In this document: positions 1 through 6,294 of the stretch, piece by piece
Layout: every line of letters begins with the position of its first letter
How positions within the stretch are numbered: position 1 is the stretch's first letter
Source of the DNA: Bacteroidota bacterium
GTDB lineage: Bacteria; Bacteroidota; Bacteroidia; Bacteroidales; 4484-276
Direction: 5' to 3'
Length of the DNA stretch: 6,294 nucleotides
Assembly: GCA_013203545.1 (NCBI GenBank)
Contig: JABMQA010000409.1
Coordinates: 1-6,294 of the forward strand
Notes under the pieces: model-generated
Seen by the model: only the letters and a program-made list of their open reading frames with translations
Database searches by the model: none
Told to the model about the DNA's origin: nothing
Position numbers and translations under genes: made by a program

Positions 1-8
1 AGATTCAT
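1..8 (-). CDS. Possible first codons of a leftward gene (truncated by window edge)
   Basis: On the minus strand an ATG (positions 8 to 6) is followed by AAT and two further bases before the window ends. It lies about 32 nt downstream of the TAnnTTTG box at 40-47, a normal 5'-UTR distance for a Bacteroidota gene. An A-rich stretch (A8, positions 17-24 on the complement) sits just upstream, and no Shine-Dalgarno is visible. With under three codons available nothing can be said of the product, and the real start could lie further left. Confidence 0.25.
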
Positions 9-39
9 ACGCTATGTTTTTTTTCAAATTTTTCGGGTA

Positions 40-70
40 CAAAACTAATGGGATTTTTCATTTCGACAAA
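40..70 (-). promoter_or_regulatory. Bacteroidota-type sigma promoter reading leftward
   Basis: On the minus strand, TTTG (positions 70-67) is followed by exactly 19 bp and then TAGTTTTG (47-40). This fits the known Bacteroidota primary-sigma consensus of a -33 TTTG and a -7 TAnnTTTG. Transcription would start near position 33 and run off the left edge. It lies after the stop codon of the spermidine-synthase-like gene, so it probably serves a separate downstream gene. Expression by read-through from the porin operon is also possible, because no terminator hairpin is visible between 71 and 136. Confidence 0.7.
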
Positions 71-136
71 TTAATTCGGAAGCTGCCTATAAATGTTATT
101 TAGATTTGATTAACCCCGTCAATTTTAGACAGTTTC

Positions 137-3100
137 TTATCGTTTGTCCATAACCCCTGCTGAATTCACCTGGTTTATCAGAAGGCGCAAAATAACAGGC
201 ATTTCGGTATCCTGCTCAAATTTCAAGCTCAGCGTCAAAGCATTATCCGGATGGTATAGCATAAGATTTGCCCAAATAGTAACAATCAACCGGTATCCAT
301 CATAGGATTCAGTTTCTATTTCATCCATGTTATTCAGGTCACCGGTTAACCTGATAATTCTTTCATAATCACAGGCACTCACTGCCCTGTACAAATCAAT
401 CCTTCCCTTTATTTCAGTTGGAAGATACCGAAAACCATTTGATGTTGTAATAATATCCCAGATATCAATAAGCTGATCCTGTTGGAGGTATGGAATGACC
501 ATTCCGGCAAAGGTATCCAGGTCCCGTAACCAGTGCTGATCCGGTGTTATCGAATCGCTCAGGGTCATCATTCCGGCAATCTTTCTGGCAATGAACAGGT
601 GATATCGCAGTTTTCCTTGCCTGCCCAACGAGGTTGAGTCCGCATGAAAAGTATGGTAAATTTCAAGGGCATCCCTGAAATCCTGTGCAATATTAAATGT
701 ATAATTCGATCCCAGGTTATCGATTTCAATGGGTGGTATTTGCTGTAGTGACCTTAGAATTGGCGCAGGATATTCAAGCATCCCCAGCAAGCCCGATGCC
801 CTCTCCTGCAAAAACCTTATTTTTCCGGCCTGGTATTCGAGTACCGGAAAGTAATCGCTGTTTACAGGGCTGGCATACGAAAAGAAAAACCCATCCAGCA
901 TATTCTTATTACCGAGGTACCGGAGATTAATATCATCCATATTTTCCAATCCCAACTTTGAGAGTTCAACTTTCATCTCAGGATTCAGGAATACAGCATT
1001 ACCGGGTCCAGGTATTCTGCCCTCCTTTTTGCCGATAATTGCGATATCACCATCATCCAGAAAATAAATAACATAATCATTAAAGGATGGGGAAAATGCC
1101 TTTATAACGGAAGCCAACAACGGCATATCCATCTCGTAAATATGCATCCACTGGACGAACATGCCATCATCTGTAAGTTTACCGGATATCATTTTATAAA
1201 ATTCAGCCGAGTACAAACTGGCAATGCCACTGATCCATGGATTGGATGGCTCGGAAATGATCAGGTCGTAAGTACCGGCGCCGGATTGAAAGAAGGTTCT
1301 GGCATCACCCATATGCAAGGCATATCTTTCATCATTCAAAATATTGAAATTATAATCATTGAAAAAGCAGGAAGCTTCTACAACAGCAGGTTCAATTTCC
1401 ACAACATGAAGCTCTTGGAGGTTATAATTCATCAATGTAACATGCGCAGTTTTACCGGATCCCAGTCCGATGATTGCTGCATTTCTGATGTTGGGGTTGA
1501 GCGACAATGGCAATGCGGAAAGCAAAACCTGTGTGGCCTCATCCCCCGAAACCTGCCGATAGATATTGATACTGGCATCGGGTTTACCATTGGTACAGAG
1601 AACAATATTTCCATTTGGGGTTTGATAAACCGATATCGTGGATGTTTTTCCATCTTCATGAAACAACATTTCGTTGGTTGTAACAATATCACCATACCTG
1701 TATACACCGGAAGCCATTTTTATTGGATCGAGACGTAGAAATACAAATGATGTAATAGAAATGATTATACACAAAAGAATCATGTACCACACTGGTTTGA
1801 TTTTATCCGCACGGCGGTTAAAGGTGAGCATACCAATTCCCACCGCCATATCAAGAATTCCTGCAGTGACCATCATATTCTTCAGGCCTAACAAAGGCAT
1901 TATAATATGAACGGATACCAGTACGCCGGCAATCCCACCAAGGGTGTTCAAGGCATACACCCTGCCGGTATTTCTTTCATCATAAGCCCCACGGTTTAGT
2001 ATTTTTATCATCAGTGGAAGGGTCATTCCTGCGCAAATAGTTGCCGGTAACATCACCAGCATAGCAACCCCATAACCAACAACCATATAGATAAAATACC
2101 CATGGCCATCCCTTTCAATATTTTGCAACAACCACGACATCATGTTAAAGGAAAAAGAATAGGCTACCAGCGATCCAATGGCAAGGATTCCCATCACAAT
2201 TTGTACCCTGACAAGAAAAATTAGTGGTCGCTTCATGCTGTCGATCCTGTATTTGATCCAATATGATCCGATACCGATCCCCAGGATAAATGCGCTCAAC
2301 ATCAGTTCGAAGGCATGTACCGAACTGCCCATCACCATGCTGAGCATCCTGATCCATCCTATTTCATAGATAAATGATGCGGTGCCGGTGAAAAATGCTG
2401 CAATGAAAATATAAATGATGAATCCTTTTTTTTGTGTTTTGGGCACAACAGTGGGAATGTGTTGCACGGTAGAGACGCACGGCCGTGCGTCTCTACCGTG
2501 CACAATATTTTTTTTATTAACACCATAAATCCGCAATTTCAAAAATACAAGTACCACAACCCCAATCAAAATATTTACCCCTCCGGCTATCAACATTGTT
2601 CCGGGTAAACCGAATTTTTCGATTAAGAAAAAGCCACTGACAAGAATACCTGCTGCTGCGCCCAATGAATTTACCGAGTAGAATTGCGCCACGATATTTC
2701 CATCCTTTTCCACCTCTTGTCTTGTCAAAGCCCCGGTTATCAAAGGAAAGGTCGCACCTAACAGCATAGTCTGTGGAATGGTTATCAGTAAAGCAAACCC
2801 CCACTTCATCAAATCGGACCAAAACAAAGGAAAATACCCATAAATATATCCTGATAATAATCCCTCAACACCAATAAAAACGGGATGAAAAAGCATCGCA
2901 AGAAGACCAATGGCAATTTCGATTAAAGCGTAAAACAGAAATAGATTTTTCAGCTTGATGGAAAATTTTGCCGCCAGCGAGGCCCCGGCAGCCAGTCCAC
3001 CCAAAAAAATAACAAGAATGAATGATTGCGCAAAAGCAGCGTGTCCGGCAAGCAGCTTGATATATTGCGTCCAGACGGATTCGTAAATGATACCCGCAAA

Positions 3101-3157
3101 TCCGGAGACAAGAAACAATATTGAAAAAACCCGGTATTTCGATTTGGGATGTAGCAT
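137..3157 (-). CDS. Fused MFS-like transporter / spermidine synthase-like membrane protein
   Basis: Predicted inner-membrane protein of 1006 residues, of the fused MFS/spermidine-synthase type. Residues about 10-207 and 245-475 are two hydrophobic halves that look like duplicates: SGFAGIIYE (18-26) matches TGTASFIYE (257-265), and YSVNSLG (160-166) matches YALNTLG (401-407). The C-terminal enzyme domain has NGKPDAS (523-529), the nucleotide-binding loop GLGSG (564-568), the acidic EIE (587-589) expected to hold S-adenosyl groups, MGDAR (D618), YDLIISEPSNPW (630-641) and NSDYFPVLEY (766-775). In SpeE the catalytic loop is DSxDP; here it is EPSNP, as is typical of this membrane-fused family, so the substrate is uncertain. 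Residues about 780-1006 form a predicted helical extension of unknown role, faintly TPR-like. ATG at 3157 is chosen; a TTG directly upstream would add one residue. There is no clear Shine-Dalgarno. The gene begins 15 nt after the porin stop, suggesting co-transcription. A palindromic repeat is embedded in frame at residues 219-232. Confidence 0.9.
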   Translation of the reverse strand: MLHPKSKYRVFSILFLVSGFAGIIYESVWTQYIKLLAGHAAFAQSFILVIFLGGLAAGASLAAKFSIKLKNLFLFYALIEIAIGLLAMLFHPVFIGVEGLLSGYIYGYFPLFWSDLMKWGFALLITIPQTMLLGATFPLITGALTRQEVEKDGNIVAQFYSVNSLGAAAGILVSGFFLIEKFGLPGTMLIAGGVNILIGVVVLVFLKLRIYGVNKKNIVHGRDARPCVSTVQHIPTVVPKTQKKGFIIYIFIAAFFTGTASFIYEIGWIRMLSMVMGSSVHAFELMLSAFILGIGIGSYWIKYRIDSMKRPLIFLVRVQIVMGILAIGSLVAYSFSFNMMSWLLQNIERDGHGYFIYMVVGYGVAMLVMLPATICAGMTLPLMIKILNRGAYDERNTGRVYALNTLGGIAGVLVSVHIIMPLLGLKNMMVTAGILDMAVGIGMLTFNRRADKIKPVWYMILLCIIISITSFVFLRLDPIKMASGVYRYGDIVTTNEMLFHEDGKTSTISVYQTPNGNIVLCTNGKPDASINIYRQVSGDEATQVLLSALPLSLNPNIRNAAIIGLGSGKTAHVTLMNYNLQELHVVEIEPAVVEASCFFNDYNFNILNDERYALHMGDARTFFQSGAGTYDLIISEPSNPWISGIASLYSAEFYKMISGKLTDDGMFVQWMHIYEMDMPLLASVIKAFSPSFNDYVIYFLDDGDIAIIGKKEGRIPGPGNAVFLNPEMKVELSKLGLENMDDINLRYLGNKNMLDGFFFSYASPVNSDYFPVLEYQAGKIRFLQERASGLLGMLEYPAPILRSLQQIPPIEIDNLGSNYTFNIAQDFRDALEIYHTFHADSTSLGRQGKLRYHLFIARKIAGMMTLSDSITPDQHWLRDLDTFAGMVIPYLQQDQLIDIWDIITTSNGFRYLPTEIKGRIDLYRAVSACDYERIIRLTGDLNNMDEIETESYDGYRLIVTIWANLMLYHPDNALTLSLKFEQDTEMPVILRLLINQVNSAGVMDKR
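2463..2502. repeat. Perfect 40-bp palindrome (dispersed-repeat type) inside a coding sequence
   Basis: Two 20-bp arms pair perfectly about a centre between 2482 and 2483, with no spacer. The core, 2469-2496, is GTAGAGACGCACGG followed by its exact reverse complement. The outer six bases on each side (TGCACG and CGTGCA) extend the pairing, which breaks at 2462/2503. From memory, GTAGAGACGC...GCGTCTCTAC palindromes are dispersed repeats in Bacteroidota and cyanobacterial genomes. The element is translated as VHGRDARPCVSTVQ (residues 219-232 of the membrane protein), in the linker between the two membrane halves. No transposase or clear target duplication flanks it, so mobility would have to be supplied in trans. 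On the plus strand it is followed by a T8 run (2508-2515), giving it a terminator-like appearance in the antisense direction. Confidence 0.9.
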
Positions 3158-3172
3158 CAACCGGTTATAATA

Positions 3173-5113
3173 TTAATCATGAAAGCGCCATGAAAGACCA
3201 AATTTAAAGCCCATATCCTGCATCGGGTAGTGGGGAACCTGGTAAAAATTACTCTCTCCGAACCCAGCAAGAATATTTTGCATTTTCATGAAGAAACGGG
3301 TTCGCTTTACATTAAAATCGATGAAGAAATCGATGTGGAAAAATCCCCCGATTTCATTGTTGTCCTGAATGTAGAAACTCCTGATGGCCGGCATCCAGGC
3401 ATCGGCATAATATTTTGTAAAGTAGTTGACATCAAATCCCGATCGTGTATGCAATGCACCTTTAAACATTTTAAGGTTAAAGGTAAATGTGAAATAGGCC
3501 ATAAATTCAGGTAGTCTGATAATATCCGGTTCAGATACCTTCTGGTAAACTACCCTGCCGTCGATGTCAAATTTACCAAGTTTAAATTGTTTGTATAAAT
3601 AAGCCTTTAAAATTTCAACCGACTGTCCAAACTGCTTTGGAAGTGTATCAGCCCCTATATAAATATAATCCTGAATTTTGAGCAAATCAAATCCCACTTT
3701 AAGCCTGCGCTGGGTAAGAAATGCCGAAACCTTACTGGTATTCACCTTATTAAACCCATTGTCCCAAATAAAATGGTTGGAAAAGTAGTGCTGAAAAAAA
3801 TACGGCGCTGCGTGGTTGTCGAGTTCCATTCCAAAATTTATTTCAGTTTTGTAGGGCTTATTTCTCATGATTTCGAGTGTGGCGAGGCCCGATAAATCAA
3901 AATCCCCCTGGTAATCATTCCCTGTAAGAATGTAGGATCCCCTACCTTCCACACGAAGTAATGGAAGCGGCCTGATCTTAATTTCAGCATAAGGAATCAG
4001 GTTTTCGAATTTAGCCGTACTCACTGTGTCGATCACTTTTGCAAACTGATGCTTAATACCGAACAGAATAACAAACGGTTGCGGGTTGACCCTGTCAAGG
4101 TAATCGGCATTAGACCACGAGAAAGTATTTTCGATTTTTTGGAAGAACACCGTATCGTAGGTTGAGGTAGAATCGACATAAATATTATGATAGTAATTCG
4201 TATCCGGAAGCTCATCCGTATAAAGCTGTGAATACCGCTTGTAGCTGAACGAATGTGAAATCCTGCCGAATTTCAAATTTATTCTTCTTTTCGGTGAAAG
4301 CGTATCATCCTGTATTCTTTTATTCTTTCGCGAAAGCTGAAAATATTGCTGTAGATACACACCTGATTTTCTCAATAAATTTTCGGAACGACTGAGTTTT
4401 ACGGCAATGATTGATCTGGATGGTTCAAGGTTCTGTTCATAAATGCTATCGTATAAAATGCCCCCGTTTTCCCTGACTTTTATTTTACTGTGTGTGTAAT
4501 TGGCGATAATACCATACCTCAAATCTTCGGTAAAATAGTGCATTTTAACAGCCAGACGGTTATTATCTGATTTTTGCCGTTGATAAGATCCCAGCGAATT
4601 GATCAAATCAAAATCCAATCCGAATGTCAATCTTTTAAATATACGCTGATCATGTGTTAACCTAAATAATTGCTCCTTTTTGGCTCCGGTAATGTACCCG
4701 ATTTCGGTATAAGGTCGGGGATTGACATAGTAATCAATATCTGAATCAAACAGGTAATAAGCATTAAAAGCATCTACTCCATAATTGAAGCCCGTTGCCC
4801 GGTTGGTTGAAAAATCCAGATTTTTATAGGCCAAACCAACATTTCCAAGGGTTGCATAAAATGGATAAAGTTTCGCGACCGGGCCATATTCCTCAAAATC
4901 GACAAGGGTGGTATCAAGGCTCGTTAATTCCAACGGGCTGATTACATCAAGCCTGTTATGGAAGAAGAAAATAGCATTGGAATCGGCAGGGTAAAAGGTT
5001 GAATCGTAGGTTTGAGACATTGCACAGTTTATCTGCACTGTAAAAAGCATCAGCAACACAATCCCTATTTTAATATTTTGCCTTGCAGCACCCATCCGCA
5101 TCAAATTTTGCAT
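3173..5113 (-). CDS. Putative porin, Bacteroidota Porin_10-like outer-membrane beta-barrel
   Basis: Outer-membrane protein of 646 residues from the chosen ATG. The N-terminus reads as a signal peptide: basic RMGAARQNIK, hydrophobic IGIVLLMLFTVQI (16-28), then AMS with probable signal peptidase I cleavage before Q34. The Cys at 30 lacks a proper lipobox (INC), so a lipoprotein is unlikely. The remainder shows alternating polar/hydrophobic strands rich in Tyr and Phe. The C-terminus has features I associate with the Bacteroidota putative-porin family: YYADAWMPAIRSFYIQ (from about 568), a long strand pair, then HYPMQDMGFKFGLSWRF (628-644), ending in an aromatic beta-signal followed by only two residues. 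Substrate is unknown. The frame stays open to a GTG at 5248, but those residues resemble no leader and that start is rejected. ATGs at 5101 and 5095 also leave a complete signal peptide and are real alternatives. First gene of the leftward operon. Confidence 0.85.
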   Translation of the reverse strand: MQNLMRMGAARQNIKIGIVLLMLFTVQINCAMSQTYDSTFYPADSNAIFFFHNRLDVISPLELTSLDTTLVDFEEYGPVAKLYPFYATLGNVGLAYKNLDFSTNRATGFNYGVDAFNAYYLFDSDIDYYVNPRPYTEIGYITGAKKEQLFRLTHDQRIFKRLTFGLDFDLINSLGSYQRQKSDNNRLAVKMHYFTEDLRYGIIANYTHSKIKVRENGGILYDSIYEQNLEPSRSIIAVKLSRSENLLRKSGVYLQQYFQLSRKNKRIQDDTLSPKRRINLKFGRISHSFSYKRYSQLYTDELPDTNYYHNIYVDSTSTYDTVFFQKIENTFSWSNADYLDRVNPQPFVILFGIKHQFAKVIDTVSTAKFENLIPYAEIKIRPLPLLRVEGRGSYILTGNDYQGDFDLSGLATLEIMRNKPYKTEINFGMELDNHAAPYFFQHYFSNHFIWDNGFNKVNTSKVSAFLTQRRLKVGFDLLKIQDYIYIGADTLPKQFGQSVEILKAYLYKQFKLGKFDIDGRVVYQKVSEPDIIRLPEFMAYFTFTFNLKMFKGALHTRSGFDVNYFTKYYADAWMPAIRSFYIQDNNEIGGFFHIDFFIDFNVKRTRFFMKMQNILAGFGESNFYQVPHYPMQDMGFKFGLSWRFHD

Positions 5114-5121
5114 CAAAAGTA
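5114..5121 (-). promoter_or_regulatory. Candidate -7 box (TACTTTTG) for the porin operon
   Basis: On the minus strand TACTTTTG fits the Bacteroidota TAnnTTTG box. No TTG or TTTG is found at the expected 19-bp spacing upstream. The box abuts the outermost ATG of the porin gene. If it is functional, transcription would start near 5107, and the porin would have to begin at the ATG at 5101 or 5095 with a very short leader. It could equally be a chance match in AT-rich sequence. No better TAnnTTTG match is visible on this strand up to 5313. Confidence 0.25.
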
Positions 5122-5303
5122 AATAAAATAATATGTTGAGCGGTTTACTTTTATTATCCGGGATCCAGGACCAATTTTCAACCGTTAAACAGAACGAACA
5201 ATTCCTGCTTGTATTCCATCCATCGGGAAATTGAGTATAATATAACACCCCGGAATGTGTTTATTTTACAATTAAATTTTATCAGATAGAAATTTAGGTC
5301 GGC

Positions 5304-5308
5304 GGAGG
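5304..5308 (+). promoter_or_regulatory. Strong Shine-Dalgarno (GGAGG) for the Ntn-hydrolase frame
   Basis: GGAGG lies five bases before the ATG at 5314, an ideal distance, and settles that start. It stands out because neither leftward gene here has a recognisable Shine-Dalgarno and Bacteroidota commonly do without one. The surrounding divergent gap (5114-5313) is AT-rich. I see no exact TAnnTTTG promoter box on the plus strand and no convincing hairpin in it. Confidence 0.6.
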
Positions 5309-5313
5309 TAAAC

Positions 5314-6003
5314 ATGAAAAACTCAAAAATTATTTTCGTATTTTTCCTTTTTGTGCTACTACAATCAGGAACCGTCGCTGTTGGTCAGGGCCTGATCAAC
5401 TTTGGCTCATTTTTTAAAGGGAGCATTGATACCACCGCAACAATCAACAGTCTGAATAAAACAGGGGAATATTACCAGATCGAATACACCGGGGACTACA
5501 GGGATTTACTCGACTGGATCGATGATCAGTTCACGGGTGGGAATTTCAATAATTTCGAAGGGTTTAATTGTTCACTTTTTACCGCTCGGGGAGATTTGAT
5601 CACACCCTTGTCAGGAAGGAATTTTGACAACCCGCCATGCGATGTACTGGTAGGAAAATACAATCCGCCCGATGGTTGTAAATCACTGGCATTTACCCGG
5701 ATGAGTGACCTGGGATATAGCTACGGCACCAATTACCTCAACCTTTAATTCAACCAGAAATTGCCCTTTTTACTTTCACCCTATTTCGCTCCCGATGGCA
5801 TCAATGAGTATGGCGTAATCGCCGGCCTGGCATCGGTGGCTACAGTGCAATATGCATCCGATCCAACCAAAGATACCATTTTTGTTACCCGTCTGATCCG
5901 CGAAATACTAGACCATTCTCAAAATGTTGATGATGCGCTGAATATGGCCACAGTTTCGAATTGGAATTTCAACTCTTCATCGGAAAAGGAGATCTGCTGT
6001 TGA
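5314..6003 (+). pseudogene. Secreted Ntn-hydrolase (choloylglycine hydrolase / C45 acyltransferase-like), interrupted and truncated
   Basis: The frame opens with a signal peptide (MKNSKIIFVFFLFVLLQSG, then a likely cut near VAVGQ). It continues into what looks like the N-terminal half of a linear amide C-N hydrolase: candidate nucleophile C86 in FNCSLFT, then GRNFD with R102 and D105. These are 16 and 19 residues after the Cys, the same spacing as Cys2/Arg18/Asp21 in choloylglycine hydrolases. A TAA at 5746-5748 stops translation after 144 residues. The same frame then continues with FNQKLPFLLSPYFAPDGINEYG and FVTRLIREILDHSQNVDDALN, both family-like (substrate-pocket DGxNE and the LDHAxNVDEA helix), until TGA at 6001-6003. 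The C-terminal half of the fold is absent. An internal nucleophile would need maturation by cleavage before C86, as in C45 enzymes. The stop codon, the lost second half and the switch of frame near 5940 suggest a dead gene, though sequencing or assembly error remains possible. The family call is by motif and could be wrong at subfamily level. Confidence 0.7.
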
Positions 6004-6294
6004 TTGATGATGACGGAGGGGATAACTACGAGGACTATTACATAGAAACCTTTGATGATCTGGAACTTACTGTTAACCCTTATGACATCTCCTTTCGGGG
6101 TGATCTGCCCGAGTTGATGCCCCGGGAGTATGCAAACATCATCTGGTTTACAGGTGATATGGATGAGAACACACTTACAGCGTCCGACAGAAATATCTTG
6201 CAGAATTATATGGATAATGGCGGCAACCTGTTTCTGACCGGTCAGAATATCGGAACCGACATTGGCACAACCGACTTTTACACCAATTATTTGC
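5934..6294 (+). pseudogene. 5'-truncated fragment of a secreted protein with a DDDGG / amidotransferase-like domain, running off the right edge
   Basis: In the third plus frame, open from 5934 (TGA at 5931-5933 just before), the translation reads YGHSFELEFQLFIGKGDL (from 5943), then LLIDDDGGDNYEDYY, and further on NIIWFTGD, LTASDRNILQNYMDNGG and LFLTGQNIG. Bacteroidota secreted, multi-domain proteins (often peptidases or type IX secretion cargo) carry this kind of region: a beta-sandwich ending in xGD, then a Rossmann-like segment resembling class I amidotransferase folds. No ATG or ribosome site precedes the homologous part, and there is no signal peptide, so the 5' end is missing. The upstream sequence belongs to a different protein family in another frame. 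The portion visible is too short to identify the parent protein. If the frame continues intact to the right it would still lack a proper start. Confidence 0.6.

Noticed and set aside
71..136. Transcription terminator after the synthase gene
   Set aside because: I looked for inverted repeats followed by a T-run on the minus strand and found none convincing.
1142..1738. Open plus-strand frame of 198 codons opposite the synthase gene
   Set aside because: It is antisense to the strongly conserved SAM-binding domain, has no recognisable motif or ribosome site, and is a composition shadow.
2463..2502. Palindrome as part of a CRISPR array, attachment site or replication origin
   Set aside because: There is a single copy with no spacers, no integrase gene and no initiator boxes nearby.
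2517..2822. Minus-strand frame of 101 codons overlapping the membrane domain
   Set aside because: It lies in a different frame within the first membrane half of the real gene and shows no domain or start signal.
3230..3514. Plus-strand frame of 94 codons opposite the porin C-terminus
   Set aside because: It is antisense to the most conserved part of the porin, with no supporting features.
5234..5245. TATAAT-like box on the plus strand upstream of the Ntn-hydrolase
   Set aside because: No correctly spaced -35 partner is present, and the E. coli-type box is not the Bacteroidota consensus.
5114..5248. N-terminal extension of the porin to a GTG at 5248
   Set aside because: The extra 45 residues place a non-leader-like segment before a complete signal peptide, and the GTG has no ribosome site; internal ATGs at 5113, 5101 or 5095 fit better.
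5761..6003. Independent small gene starting at TTG 5761
   Set aside because: It is in the same frame as the upstream hydrolase, continues its family motifs, and has no ribosome site; it is the continuation past the premature stop.

Overview
The window looks like a chromosomal or metagenomic fragment from a member of the Bacteroidota. Three things point there: a Porin_10-type outer-membrane protein, a near-consensus Bacteroidota promoter (TTTG, 19 bp, TAnnTTTG) at the left edge, and a secreted-protein fragment at the right edge with the LLIDDDGG...YE.YY motif common in that phylum. Assignment below phylum is not possible from this sequence.

Layout. Positions 1-136 are intergenic and hold a leftward promoter for a gene that begins at or beyond the left edge. 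Positions 137-5113 form a probable two-gene leftward operon. The first gene transcribed encodes a putative porin (3173-5113). After a 15-nt gap comes a large membrane protein fusing a duplicated multi-helix transporter-like domain to a spermidine-synthase-like domain (137-3157). A perfect 40-bp palindrome (2463-2502) lies inside the second gene, in frame, in the linker between its two membrane halves. Positions 5114-5313 are a divergent intergenic region. From 5314 rightward lies a damaged locus: a secreted Ntn-hydrolase (choloylglycine hydrolase/C45-like) reading frame with an in-frame TAA. It loses its second half near 5940 and runs into a different frame encoding part of an unrelated secreted protein with a DDDGG domain, which continues past the right edge.

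Function. The operon would place a beta-barrel in the outer membrane and an aminopropyltransferase-like enzyme in the inner membrane. No sequence evidence ties them to one pathway, and the enzyme's active-site motif (EPSNPW) differs from that of true spermidine synthases, so polyamine synthesis is unproven. The right-hand locus looks like a chimeric pseudogene or an assembly artefact.

I see no tRNA, rRNA, CRISPR array, transposase or clear new defence-type system. The points most worth a second look are the palindrome that adds about 14 residues to a protein and the Ntn-hydrolase/DDDGG junction.
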